Positions 9,875 through 19,770 of a stretch of 64,000 bases of DNA are shown here, in pieces. A program made the position numbers and the translations under genes. Position 1 is the first letter of the stretch, and the number at the start of each line of letters is the position of its first letter. The notes below the pieces were generated by a model. The model was not told the origin of the DNA. It ran no database searches and saw only the letters and a program-made list of their open reading frames with translations. Origin of the DNA: Oscillospiraceae bacterium (GTDB taxonomy: Bacteria > Bacillota > Clostridia > Oscillospirales > Oscillospiraceae); contig JAJQBY010000122.1 in assembly GCA_021203045.1 (NCBI GenBank), positions 27,419-91,418 of the forward strand, written 5' to 3'.

Positions 9875-11344
9875 TCAGCTCCGACGTCTTGCCGCCCGTT
9901 TTTTGCTGCTGCACCACACGTCCGGGGTGAAAAGCATGATGACCGGGAATATCTCCAGCCTCCCCATAATCATGCACAGGCACAGCACCAGCTTGGAGGC
10001 CCTGCTCCACACGGCAAAGCTTCCCATCGGCCCCACCAGGCCAAGCCCCGGCCCGATATTCGACAGGCAGGATATAACGCTGGTGACCGTGGTCTCCAGA
10101 TCCAGCCCCTCCAGGGACAGGAGCAGACTCACCCCGATGACCAGCAGGGCATACAGCAGCAGATAGATCAGGGTGCTGCGGATGGTCTCCGTGCCGATGC
10201 GCTCCCCGTCCAGGGTGACCCGGTTCACGGAGCGGGGAAACAGCTGCCTGTGCAGCTCCTGCCCCGCCGCCTTCACGGCAATCATGCAGCGGGACACCTT
10301 GATGCCGCCGCCGGTGCTTCCGGCGCAGGCGCCCACCAGCATCAGCAGCAGAAGCATGGTCCGGGAATAGGCGGGCCAGAGGTTAAAGTCCGCCGTGGCA
10401 TAGCCGGTGGAGGACATGATGGCCGTCACCTGGAAGAAGGAATACCGAAGGCTCTGGACGAAGCCGCCGTACTGGGCGCTGATGTTCAGGCCGATGGTGA
10501 CGGTGGCAAACACGATGATGATCAGATAGCAGTACAGCTCCTGGCTTTTGAAGCCCCGGATGGAGCGCTTGATCAGCGCGATATAATACAGGTTAAAGTT
10601 TATGCCGAACAGCAGCATAAACACGGCCGTGACGATCTCCACATAGGCGCTGCCATAGCCCCCTATGCTTGCGGCCAGAACGCTGAAGCCGCCGGTACCG
10701 GCGGTGCCGAAGGCCGTCACCAGCGCATCGTACAGCGGTAGTCCTCCGCACAGGAGCAGAGCGGTCTCTATCACCGTCAGGGCGATATAGATCTTATAAA
10801 GGGTGCGGGCCGTCTGGCGCATACGGGGCAGGAGCTTGCCCTTCACGGGGCCCGGCACCTCCGCCCGGAGCAAATGCATGGAGTGCTCATCGTCCATGGG
10901 CAGCACGGCCATCATGAACACCAGCACTCCCATACCGCCGGTCCAGTGAGAAAAGCTGCGCCAGAACAATATCCCCTTCGGCAGGGACTCCACATCCGTC
11001 AGAATGGAGGCCCCCGTAGTGGTGAAGCCGGATATAATCTCAAACAGGGCGTCGATGTAATTGGGGATGGCCCCGGAAAACACAAAGGGCAGCGCCCCGA
11101 AAAGGGAGATAATGGTCCAGCTCATGACCACAGAGACGAAGCCCTCTCTGGTATGCAGGCTTCCGGCGGCGCCGCGCCCCAGAAGCCAGAGCACACCGGC
11201 CGCCACCAGCACAATCAGCACGGTCCACACAAAGGGCAGCACGCTTTCCCCATATATGGCCGCCGCAGCCAGCGGCGCCAGCAGCAGGCCCGCCTCTATC
11301 AGCAATATGCGGGACAGCACCCGCCACAGCATACGATAGTTCAC
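9875..11344 (-). CDS. trkH: TrkH-family potassium uptake protein
   Basis: Polytopic; ISGFTTTGASIL, HWTGGMGVLVF, FGTAGTGGFS, GACAGSTGGGIK selectivity-filter repeats. Confidence 0.93.
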   Translation of the reverse strand: MNYRMLWRVLSRILLIEAGLLLAPLAAAAIYGESVLPFVWTVLIVLVAAGVLWLLGRGAAGSLHTREGFVSVVMSWTIISLFGALPFVFSGAIPNYIDALFEIISGFTTTGASILTDVESLPKGILFWRSFSHWTGGMGVLVFMMAVLPMDDEHSMHLLRAEVPGPVKGKLLPRMRQTARTLYKIYIALTVIETALLLCGGLPLYDALVTAFGTAGTGGFSVLAASIGGYGSAYVEIVTAVFMLLFGINFNLYYIALIKRSIRGFKSQELYCYLIIIVFATVTIGLNISAQYGGFVQSLRYSFFQVTAIMSSTGYATADFNLWPAYSRTMLLLLMLVGACAGSTGGGIKVSRCMIAVKAAGQELHRQLFPRSVNRVTLDGERIGTETIRSTLIYLLLYALLVIGVSLLLSLEGLDLETTVTSVISCLSNIGPGLGLVGPMGSFAVWSRASKLVLCLCMIMGRLEIFPVIMLFTPDVWCSSKKRAARRRS

Positions 11345-11347
11345 GTC

Positions 11348-12706
11348 TTATCCTCGCAGAATGTGATCCAGGCAGGTCAAGCCCTTTTTGGTGGTCACGG
11401 CCAGCACGCTGTCCCCGGCCCATATCTCGTCCTCGCCGCCGGGAATCAGGCACTTACCGTCCCGGATGATGGCCGCCAAAAGCACATCCCGGCGGATGGG
11501 AAGCTTTTTCAGCGGCGTATTCACGCAGGGGGAGCCCACCCCCGCCCGGAATTCCAGGACCTCCAGCTTTCCATCCATGATGTGGCGGAGCATCTCCACG
11601 CCGCTGGCATCGCTGGCGTTTTCCATATTGCGGACATACTGGAGCACGGACTGGGCCGTAATGACCTTGGGGCGCACAGGCTCCTCCAGGCCGAAGAACG
11701 CCGCCAGGGATACGAAATGCTCCTCGTTCACCTTCAGCACCACCTTGTCCACGCCCACGTTTTTGGCATAGGCGGCAAGAATCAGGTTTACCTCATCCGA
11801 GCCGGTGATGAGCACCAGGGCGTCCATGGCCTGCAGGCCCTCCTCCTCCAGAACCTCCGGACGGGAGCCGTCACAGCAGACCACCTCCGCCTTGGGCAGG
11901 AAGTCCTTGTCCTGAACGCATTTTTCTGGGTCCTTTTCCACCAGCTTCACATGGATGCCCATATCCAGCAGCTGCCGGGACAGATACACCCCCACACGGC
12001 CTCCGCCCACGATCATCACATATCTGGCGCTGCGCTTGAAGATATCCATGGATTTGAAGAAGCTGTATATCTGCTTGGGCGCGCCCACCACGCCGAGAGC
12101 GTCCCCCGGCTGGAGGATGAAATCGCCGCCGGGGATATGCACCTGCTCCCCCCGGCGCACAGCGCACACCAGAACGCCACGGCCGTAATGCCCATGCAGC
12201 TCCCGGATCGCCGTGCCGCACAGGGGGTTTTTCTCCCCCAGGGCAAACTCCACCAGCTCCGCCTGGCCCTTGGCGAAGGGCTCCACCTTGGTGGCGGAGG
12301 GAAAGCGCAGCACCCGGCTGATCTCCCCGGCGGCGGACGCATCCGGGTTAATGGTCATGGAAAGGCCCAGCTCCTCCTGCAGGAGAATCACCTCCTGATA
12401 GTGATCCCGCTGGCGGACCCGTGCGATGGTGCGCCCCGCTCCCAGCTTTCGTCCCACCATGCAGCAGAGGATGTTGGTCTCGTCGGAGTTGGTGGCGGCG
12501 ATCAGAAGATCCGCATGCTCCGCCCCGGCCAGCTTCAGAAGCTCGATATCCACGCTGCCGCAGATGGATATGACATCCAGGGATGTATTCACCAGGGCAA
12601 TCCGCTCCGGGTTCCGGTCGATCACCGTCACGTCATGGCCGTCTCTGGCCAGATACTGGGCCAGCGTGAAGCCGGTCTTTCCCGCGCCCACAAGAATGAT
12701 ATTCAT
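11348..12706 (-). CDS. trkA: Trk system K+ uptake regulator TrkA (two RCK units)
   Basis: MNIILVGAGKTGFTLAQYLARDGHDVTVIDRNPER and a second IVGGGRVGVYLSRQLLDMGIHVKLVEKD; immediately upstream of trkH. Confidence 0.93.
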   Translation of the reverse strand: MNIILVGAGKTGFTLAQYLARDGHDVTVIDRNPERIALVNTSLDVISICGSVDIELLKLAGAEHADLLIAATNSDETNILCCMVGRKLGAGRTIARVRQRDHYQEVILLQEELGLSMTINPDASAAGEISRVLRFPSATKVEPFAKGQAELVEFALGEKNPLCGTAIRELHGHYGRGVLVCAVRRGEQVHIPGGDFILQPGDALGVVGAPKQIYSFFKSMDIFKRSARYVMIVGGGRVGVYLSRQLLDMGIHVKLVEKDPEKCVQDKDFLPKAEVVCCDGSRPEVLEEEGLQAMDALVLITGSDEVNLILAAYAKNVGVDKVVLKVNEEHFVSLAAFFGLEEPVRPKVITAQSVLQYVRNMENASDASGVEMLRHIMDGKLEVLEFRAGVGSPCVNTPLKKLPIRRDVLLAAIIRDGKCLIPGGEDEIWAGDSVLAVTTKKGLTCLDHILRG

Positions 12707-13004
12707 AGCCGCTCCTGTGAAAAAACAAAATTAAGGTATATCCCATCAGGAAATATAGCACCTGCACGGACTTCCGTCAAGTCCGCCTGTATAAATGTTT
12801 TCCCGGCATGCTTCGACATAATGGGACAGCATTCGACCTTAACAATGTGGAATATTCAGTTGAAAATGGTGAAAACCACAAGCTTTTTTGAAATATGGGC
12901 CATCCCTCAGACATATCCTACAAAATTTATTTTACAAATGGGACAGAATCTATTATAATAAGTAGTTGTCAACCTGAAACTGATTTTTGCAAAGGAGAAA
13001 CCCA

Positions 13005-14258
13005 ATGACAAAAAAGCTCATAGCGCTCGCAGTCTGCCTGTGCCTGATACTCGCCATGGCCGGCTGCAGCAGCAGTAAGATCGAAACATACTCCGAGGAC
13101 GACACAGCCGCCGCCACAACAGCGCCAGATTCCTCCGTCCCCACCGACGACGATGCGGACGCCACCGATGACGCCGACACCGCAGCGGAGGACACCGTTG
13201 AAGCCCAAGGCTATGCCGCCTTTGATGCAGATGAGGTCGTCGGCACCGTGAACGGCTCCGACGTGACCTGGCGGGAGTATTATTACTGGCTGAACTACTA
13301 TACCTCCTATGTGCAGTATCTGGCCTACAGCTACGGCGTGACTCTCTCCAGCTGGGACGCCTATGAGCTGTCCTCCTCCTACACCAACGCCGAGGTGGTC
13401 ATCCTCAACGCCCAGAGCGCCGTTTCCCAGTACCGGGCTGTGGAGGCCATGGCCGAGGAGTACGGCATCACCCTGGACGAGGAGGACCAGGAGTCGATGG
13501 AGAGCACCTATCAGTCCGATGTGGATACCTATGCCGGGGACGGAGACGGGGAGGTCACCGATGAGGAGATCGCCGCCTTTGAGGACTACCTGGCCGAGCA
13601 GTTCATGGATATGGACCTGTATACCTATCTGAACACAATCCAGTATCTGGATGAGGACCTGTTCATCTACCTTTACGGCGAGGACGGCTCCGGCGTCACC
13701 GACGAGGAGGTCGCCGCCTATGTGGAGGAGAACGGCCTGATGGCCGCGAAGCACATCCTGCTGATGACCGTCGATTCCAGCACCGGCGAGGCCCTGACCG
13801 ATGAGGAGATCGCGGAAAAGGAGGCCACCATCCAGGAGCTTTATGACCAGCTCATCGCCGTGGAGGACCAGGACGAGATGATCGCCCTGTTCGACGAGCT
13901 GACCGCAGAGTATACCGAGGACACCGGCTACGACTATTACCCGGACGGCTATATCTTCGCCGAGGGTGAGATGGTAGAGGAATTCGAGGACGCCGTGGAG
14001 GCGCTGGAGGAATACCAGCTCAGCGAGATCGTGGAGTCCAGCTATGGCTACCACATCATCCTGCGCATCCCCGTAGACGGTGACGCGACCTACAGCGTCA
14101 GCACCACCTATGGCTCCTATTCCCTCCGCTACTACATCGCCAGCGAGACCTTCACCGATCTTCTGGATGAGTATACCACCGCCGCGCAGGATGCCGCTGT
14201 GTGGAACGACGGCTTCGGCACCGACACTATGGACATCGCAGCCGTGTTCGAGCTGTAA
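13005..14258 (+). CDS. Peptidylprolyl isomerase lipoprotein (PrsA/SurA-like, parvulin domain)
   Basis: Lipobox LAMAGCSS; AAKHILLMTV ... SEIVESSYGYHIILRIPVD parvulin signature. Confidence 0.85.
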   Translation: MTKKLIALAVCLCLILAMAGCSSSKIETYSEDDTAAATTAPDSSVPTDDDADATDDADTAAEDTVEAQGYAAFDADEVVGTVNGSDVTWREYYYWLNYYTSYVQYLAYSYGVTLSSWDAYELSSSYTNAEVVILNAQSAVSQYRAVEAMAEEYGITLDEEDQESMESTYQSDVDTYAGDGDGEVTDEEIAAFEDYLAEQFMDMDLYTYLNTIQYLDEDLFIYLYGEDGSGVTDEEVAAYVEENGLMAAKHILLMTVDSSTGEALTDEEIAEKEATIQELYDQLIAVEDQDEMIALFDELTAEYTEDTGYDYYPDGYIFAEGEMVEEFEDAVEALEEYQLSEIVESSYGYHIILRIPVDGDATYSVSTTYGSYSLRYYIASETFTDLLDEYTTAAQDAAVWNDGFGTDTMDIAAVFEL

Positions 14259-14285
14259 GCCATAGAATATCCTGTTAATAAAGCA

Positions 14286-14325
14286 GCCGCCCCGTTATCG
14301 AAGGATAGCGGGGCGGCTTGTGTTA
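14286..14325 (+). terminator. Rho-independent terminator
   Basis: Perfect stem GCCGCCCCGTTATC-GAAG-GATAGCGGGGCGGC followed by T-rich sequence. Confidence 0.75.
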
Positions 14326-14334
14326 TCCGGCAGG

Positions 14335-14592
14335 TTATGAAAATTTCACCACAGCGGCCTGGGCGCCGGACAGCTTCATATGGACACCCTTGGAGGCGGC
14401 GGCCTGCTCCAGCATGGTCTGAAGCCTGGAGGCGTTGGCGTTTATACATCTGGCCGCCAGATCCTCCTTGGCGCCGTCCGGAAGGACGCGGGCAGCCATG
14501 GCCGCGGCGGAGCCGGCCACGCCTCCGCCAGTCAGCGCCTGGATAGCGGCCTCATAGTCCACCTCACTGACATACATCTTCAGCTCTATCAT
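14335..14592 (-). CDS. Hypothetical small protein
   Basis: 85 aa ORF MIELKMYVSEVDYEAAIQALTGGG..., close spacing with upstream 14597..14959. Confidence 0.65.
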   Translation of the reverse strand: MIELKMYVSEVDYEAAIQALTGGGVAGSAAAMAARVLPDGAKEDLAARCINANASRLQTMLEQAAASKGVHMKLSGAQAAVVKFS

Positions 14593-14596
14593 AGGC

Positions 14597-14959
14597 TCAT
14601 ATCTCCCAAAAACGCTTTTTCTTGCCGGCAGGGCGGGGTCTGGCCCGGCGCAGATAAAGATAGAGGATATCCAGCACCAGCAGAGCGATCAGCATAACGG
14701 TCATCCAGTTCTCAAAGGCGGCCTGCCAGACGGCCGCGTCCCCTGTCAGATAGCTGAAGCACAGATAAGCCGCCGCCAGGCACAGCCAGGCGCAGACCAA
14801 ACCTATATCCGCCCAGTGCTGGCGCTTTGCCAGCTTCTCCTTGTCGTGCCTGGGGTCTTTCACCATCCTCCGGCCCATAAATTCAAACACACAGGCTATC
14901 AGCAGCGCCGCGGGCCCGGCAATGCCCAGCCCAAAGCTCAGAATCGCACCAACGCTCAT
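14597..14959 (-). CDS. Hypothetical membrane protein
   Basis: 120 aa with about three predicted TM segments by eye. Confidence 0.7.
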   Translation of the reverse strand: MSVGAILSFGLGIAGPAALLIACVFEFMGRRMVKDPRHDKEKLAKRQHWADIGLVCAWLCLAAAYLCFSYLTGDAAVWQAAFENWMTVMLIALLVLDILYLYLRRARPRPAGKKKRFWEI

Positions 14960-15178
14960 AAACAGTTCCTCCTTGGTCTAACTTTTCCGATGATCTTTTT
15001 TTCCGCATAGCGGGGGCACGGCTGCCCGATTTATAAATAATAATGGATATTATACCACCAAAGACCTTGATTTGCACCATTGACTGTGATATATTTATTT
15101 TATTACCAAACATTAATACTTTGTTCACATCTGCTGAGCAGAGGAACGTGTTTTGGAGAAATCGAAAGGAATGAAAGT

Positions 15179-18172
15179 ATGAAGAAAATCCTTGCCCTGG
15201 TGCTTGCAGCAGCCATGATGCTCTCTCTGGGCTCCTTCGCTCTCGCGGCGGAGGACGACATCCAGACGCAGGGCGGCTGGGAGTACTACATCAACGACGA
15301 TGGCGGCGCTGTCATCGTCTCCGCGCCGGACACCGTGAAGTCCACCATGGCGGTGTTCATCCCCGGAGAGCTGGGAGGCGCACAGGTGGTGCAGTTCGGC
15401 ACCGGCACGCAAAACGTCATGTCGAACAACAAAAACAGCGGCAACTATGTTCTCTACCCCGAGGGGCTGGAGACCATCTCCGCCATTTCCACCTATGACT
15501 TCAACGACACTGTTGGCTGGTCCATCCCCGCCTCCGTCACAGACGTGACCGCCGGCTCCTGGTCCAGCTGCGGCGGCGCGCTGTATGCCTTCGCGGACAG
15601 CGCCGCGGCGGAGGTCAGCGGCAAGACCATCATCGATGCGGAGGAGAACACCCTGGCCTTCACCATCTCCGGCAGCGAGGGCGGCTATGTCACCCCCGAG
15701 GGCACCTATTATGTCCCCACGGCCATGACCGAGGGCGGCTTCTCTGTGGAGATCATGATCGAGTCTGCGGAAAACTATAAGATCGCCTCCGTCACCGTGG
15801 ACGGAGAGATCACCGCCTATGACACCAAGACCACCTCCGCCAAGGTCACCTATGATCTGGCGAACCTGACCGACGGCTCCGCCGTCATCGTGGAATTTGA
15901 GCCGCTGGCCGAGGGCGAGACCGAGGATCGGGATTTCTCCGAGGCAGAGACCGAGCAGGTCATCGATATCCTGGACGGAGCTGTGGCCGACGGCGTGGAG
16001 CTGCCGGACGACGTATACTACGCCGGCTACACCAGCACCTCCGATTATGAAAACGCCCTGGGCATCTGCACCGGCGACTACTATGTCTATGAGGGCCAGC
16101 TCTATATCATGATCGAGTGCAACCAGGACTCCACCTTCACCACCAAGGCAGAGGCCATCAACTACTATTACGAGACCGACGGCTGGGTCTATGGTCAGGA
16201 CTATGACCTGATCAAGCTCTGGGTCTATGGCTCCAGCGGCAGCTCCTCCATGGGCGGCGGCTCCGGGGAGTCCTCCGGCGAGACCAGCGCCTCCGGCGAG
16301 GCTTCCGCAGAATCCCTGGCCGCAGAGATCACTTTGACGACGGAGAGCCTGGGCTTCGGCGGCTCCTCCGGCTTCAACGCCTGCTATCTCTATAAGCTGG
16401 TGAACACCGGCGACGGCAGCGACAGCCCCATCAACGATTATGTTCAGATCAACGGCGGCACCAACGAGGCCTGCCTGATGGCCGAGGGCGTGGGCACCTA
16501 CACCGTCACCGAGTTTACCGCCTGGGGCTCCCAGCACGGCGCCGGCCCCTCTGAGTGCCTGAACTTCTTCGGCAACGGCTCTCAGATCCATGTGAACGGC
16601 GGCACCGGCGAGAAGCTGACCACTTCCGACATTCTGGAGGAGGGCACCACCACCCGTCTTGTGCTGAACCAGACTCACGTTCTGGGCGAGGCCAACTCCG
16701 TTTACGCCACCGGCCAGGGTCAGCTCGTCATCGAGGGCGGCGACTACTTCTCCTGCGAGAGCTGCGGCCACGGGCCCTATTGCTCCCTGGGCGGCCAGAT
16801 CCTCATCAACACCGATGGCACCAACCTCATCGATGAGGACGGCGTCATCAACATCACCGACCCCCAGGTAGAGGAGATCCCCGATTACAGCCTGGCCGGC
16901 ATGGAGCAGGATGAGGAAGGGAACAACTATCTCACCCTGAACGAGCACGACGACGATGTGACCGTGATCGTCACCGGCATGGACGCCGGCACCTGCCTTG
17001 CCACCGACTCCGGCGGCGGCGTCATCGTTGCGAACAAGGTGGTCACCAAGAGCTACGGCCTGCGCTCCGCCGGCGTTTACACCATCGGCTCCAACGAGTC
17101 CTGGGTATACCTCTATAACTCCACCTGCACCTCCATGCAGGACGCGGGCCTGTGCTCCGCCTCCTCCGGCTATGCTTACGCCTTCAACTGCCGTCTCCAG
17201 GGCCCCCAGGGCCTGAAGACCCGCGCCTCTACCGATTCCAGCACCGAAAACTCCGGCCTGTGGGTAGTCAACTCCCGGGTGTCCGCCTACTTCGATGCGG
17301 AGGACTTTGAGGACGCCTATCCTGTGGGCAGCCCCGACGAGATGATCGAGACCTACGGCGAGGCCGCCGGCATCGAAGCATGGGACGAGGAAAACGAGAC
17401 CTATGTGGAATACCTGACCCGCGCCGACGAGGCCCTGTATCAGGCCATCATGGTGGACGGCTCCATCTCCTTCGATATGTCCAGCACCATGGTGCTGTTC
17501 GTGGACCCCGCCAATACGGACAAGTATAATTCCGGAAGCCTTCTGTGGTGGTTCGTTGACCGCTCCCTGACCCCCGGTCATTCCGGCGGCAATAAGTTCG
17601 CGGTCATCTATGTCACCGGCTCCCAGGCTCCCATCAGCGTGGATTCCACCCTGCTGATCAACGACAACTACACCTACTATGGCCCCGAGTCCGAATGGTA
17701 TCTGGGTCTGACCGAGGCGGAGCAGGCCGAATACACCCCCGCCGATAACCTGCTGGTCTCCGTGGAGAACGGCGGTGTGGCCAACCTGACCTTCACCAAC
17801 GAGAACTCCTCTACCTGCTGGGATCTGACCGGCGAGTCCGATGAGACCTGCGAGCTGGTGGGCGACTTCTATCTGTCCGTTCCCTGCGACGGCTCCGAGC
17901 CCGGCACCACCGCCGGCGCTGTGAACGAGATCAACGCCGCGTTCATCAATTCCGAGTGGACCGGCTGCGTCAAGTATGCCGACGACACCGGCGTATGCGC
18001 CCTGTCCTTTGACGCCGACTCCTCCTGGACCGTCACCGAGGAGACCACCATCGACTCCCTGACCATCGAGGACGGTGCCGTCATCAACGCCACCATGACC
18101 GTAAACGGCGTGGAGACCGAAATCACTGCCGGCACCTATGAGGGCGAGATCGTCCTCACCCCGCTGGCCTGA
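15179..18172 (+). CDS. Large secreted acidic protein, right-handed beta-helix-like, with SGESSGETSASGEAS linker
   Basis: Signal peptide MKKILALVLAAAMMLSLGSFALAAEDD; C-terminal module WTVTEETTIDSLTIEDGAVINATMTVNGVETEITAGTYEGEIVL shared with the 49281 protein. The 818-aa minus ORF is antisense. Confidence 0.85.
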   Translation: MKKILALVLAAAMMLSLGSFALAAEDDIQTQGGWEYYINDDGGAVIVSAPDTVKSTMAVFIPGELGGAQVVQFGTGTQNVMSNNKNSGNYVLYPEGLETISAISTYDFNDTVGWSIPASVTDVTAGSWSSCGGALYAFADSAAAEVSGKTIIDAEENTLAFTISGSEGGYVTPEGTYYVPTAMTEGGFSVEIMIESAENYKIASVTVDGEITAYDTKTTSAKVTYDLANLTDGSAVIVEFEPLAEGETEDRDFSEAETEQVIDILDGAVADGVELPDDVYYAGYTSTSDYENALGICTGDYYVYEGQLYIMIECNQDSTFTTKAEAINYYYETDGWVYGQDYDLIKLWVYGSSGSSSMGGGSGESSGETSASGEASAESLAAEITLTTESLGFGGSSGFNACYLYKLVNTGDGSDSPINDYVQINGGTNEACLMAEGVGTYTVTEFTAWGSQHGAGPSECLNFFGNGSQIHVNGGTGEKLTTSDILEEGTTTRLVLNQTHVLGEANSVYATGQGQLVIEGGDYFSCESCGHGPYCSLGGQILINTDGTNLIDEDGVINITDPQVEEIPDYSLAGMEQDEEGNNYLTLNEHDDDVTVIVTGMDAGTCLATDSGGGVIVANKVVTKSYGLRSAGVYTIGSNESWVYLYNSTCTSMQDAGLCSASSGYAYAFNCRLQGPQGLKTRASTDSSTENSGLWVVNSRVSAYFDAEDFEDAYPVGSPDEMIETYGEAAGIEAWDEENETYVEYLTRADEALYQAIMVDGSISFDMSSTMVLFVDPANTDKYNSGSLLWWFVDRSLTPGHSGGNKFAVIYVTGSQAPISVDSTLLINDNYTYYGPESEWYLGLTEAEQAEYTPADNLLVSVENGGVANLTFTNENSSTCWDLTGESDETCELVGDFYLSVPCDGSEPGTTAGAVNEINAAFINSEWTGCVKYADDTGVCALSFDADSSWTVTEETTIDSLTIEDGAVINATMTVNGVETEITAGTYEGEIVLTPLA

Positions 18173-18203
18173 GCAAGCGAAAATAATTCCAAGCAGTAAG
18201 CAG

Positions 18204-18237
18204 CCCCCTGCGGCAAATGCCGCAGGGGGTTCGTTTT
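18204..18237 (+). terminator. Rho-independent terminator
   Basis: CCCCCTGCGGC-AAAT-GCCGCAGGGGG followed by TTCGTTTTT. Confidence 0.8.
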
Positions 18238-18251
18238 TGGGAAAGAGGCTA

Positions 18252-19616
18252 TCACATCATCCCAAGATACCGCTTCACGGCGGCGTTGGCTTTTTCGGCT
18301 ACGGCGGCCTCGTCTATGCCGGTCAGACGGCCGTGGTCCACCACGATTTTGCCGTTGCAGACGGTATAGTCCACCGCCCCCTTCAGCCCCACGGTGCAGA
18401 GCATGGATTTTACATCAAACTGCGCTCCCACCAGCTCCAGTCGGTTCAGGTCTATCAGGAAGAAATCCGCCGCCTGGCCCACGGCCAGGGAGCCCAGCCG
18501 TTCCCGGCCCAGGAGCCTGGCCCCGCCCCGGGTAGCCACCTTCAGCAGATCATACCCGCTGGGGGCGGCCTGGCTCCATTGCAGGCGGTGAAGCAGGTAG
18601 GCCACCCGCAGCTCCTCCAGATGATTCGACCCGTCGTTGCTGGCAGAGCCATCCACGCCCAGGCCCACGGGAACACCCAGGGCCAGCATTTGCGGAAGCT
18701 TCGCCACCCCGGAGGACAGCTTCATATTGGACACCGGGCAATGGGCCACGCCGGTACCTGTCTCTGCCAGAAACCGCAGCTCCTCCTCCGTGAAGTGAAT
18801 GCCGTGGGCATACCACACATCCGGCCCTGTCCAGCCCAGGCTCTCCATATATTCCAACGGCCGCATATGGAAATGCTCCAGGGTGAACCGCTCCTCGTCC
18901 AGGGTCTCCGCCAGATGGGTATGCAGCCGGACGTTCAGCTGCCGGGCAAGTCTGGCCGACTGACGCAGCAGCTCCCCGGTGACGCTGAAGGGGGAGCAGG
19001 GCGCCAGGGCCACCTGATGCATGGCGTAGGGGCTGTCGTCATGGAACGTTTCCACCGCCTTTTGGGAATCGGCCAGGATCTCGTCCACGGTCTGCACCAC
19101 ACTGTCCGGCGGCAGGCCCCCGTCCTTTTTGCTCAGATCCATGCTGCCTCTTGTGGCATGCAGACGCAGGCCCAGATCGTCCGCCGCGGCGAACTGGGCC
19201 TCCAAAATGCCCTGGCCCCGGTCCCGGGGAAAGACATAGTGGTGATCGAGACAGGTAGTGCAACCGTTTTTCAAAAGCTCCCCCATGCCGGTCAGGGAGC
19301 TGTAATAGGCCGTCTCTCCGTCCACGTTTTTCCATATCTCATACAGGGCCGTCAGCCATGGAAAAAGCTCCATATTCTGCACCTGTGGCAGGTTCCGGCT
19401 GAAGGTCTGGTATAGGTGGTGATGGGTATTGATGAGCCCCGGATACATGACCATATGAGAAGCGTCTATGACCTCGTCCGCCCCCATATCCGCAGCCTCC
19501 GGCCCGATGGAGACGATCACGCCGTCTCTGACCAGAAGCTCCGCATTTGTCAGCACCCGATCCTCATCGTCGCAAGTCACGAGCTGACCGATATTTTTTA
19601 CAAGCAGGGTCCCCAT
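18252..19616 (-). CDS. Amidohydrolase, 8-oxoguanine deaminase / TRZ-ATZ family
   Basis: MVMYPGLINTHHHLYQTF, LHTHLAET, AHGIHF, VGLGVDGSASND; start refined to MGTLLVKN. Confidence 0.87.
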   Translation of the reverse strand: MGTLLVKNIGQLVTCDDEDRVLTNAELLVRDGVIVSIGPEAADMGADEVIDASHMVMYPGLINTHHHLYQTFSRNLPQVQNMELFPWLTALYEIWKNVDGETAYYSSLTGMGELLKNGCTTCLDHHYVFPRDRGQGILEAQFAAADDLGLRLHATRGSMDLSKKDGGLPPDSVVQTVDEILADSQKAVETFHDDSPYAMHQVALAPCSPFSVTGELLRQSARLARQLNVRLHTHLAETLDEERFTLEHFHMRPLEYMESLGWTGPDVWYAHGIHFTEEELRFLAETGTGVAHCPVSNMKLSSGVAKLPQMLALGVPVGLGVDGSASNDGSNHLEELRVAYLLHRLQWSQAAPSGYDLLKVATRGGARLLGRERLGSLAVGQAADFFLIDLNRLELVGAQFDVKSMLCTVGLKGAVDYTVCNGKIVVDHGRLTGIDEAAVAEKANAAVKRYLGMM

Positions 19617-19704
19617 TGCTTTTCCTCCCTCACACAATACGATATGCTCCAGTATAACAGGAAACCGCCATCCCGGCAATCCCTTCGGCGGCACAGAACG
19701 AAAA

Positions 19705-19737
19705 GGAGCCTGCCATCGTCCAAGGATGGCAGGCTCC
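19705..19737 (-). terminator. Rho-independent terminator
   Basis: GGAGCCTGCCATC/GATGGCAGGCTCC inverted repeat downstream of the 19771 CDS. Confidence 0.7.
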
Positions 19738-19770
19738 TCTCAATTTCGCTTATTTACAGGCCGTATACGA

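Noticed and set aside
15125-17581. 818-aa minus-strand ORF
   Set aside because: Antisense of the 15179..18172 secreted protein, which has a signal peptide and shared modules with other proteins; the minus ORF has no recognisable domain or RBS.
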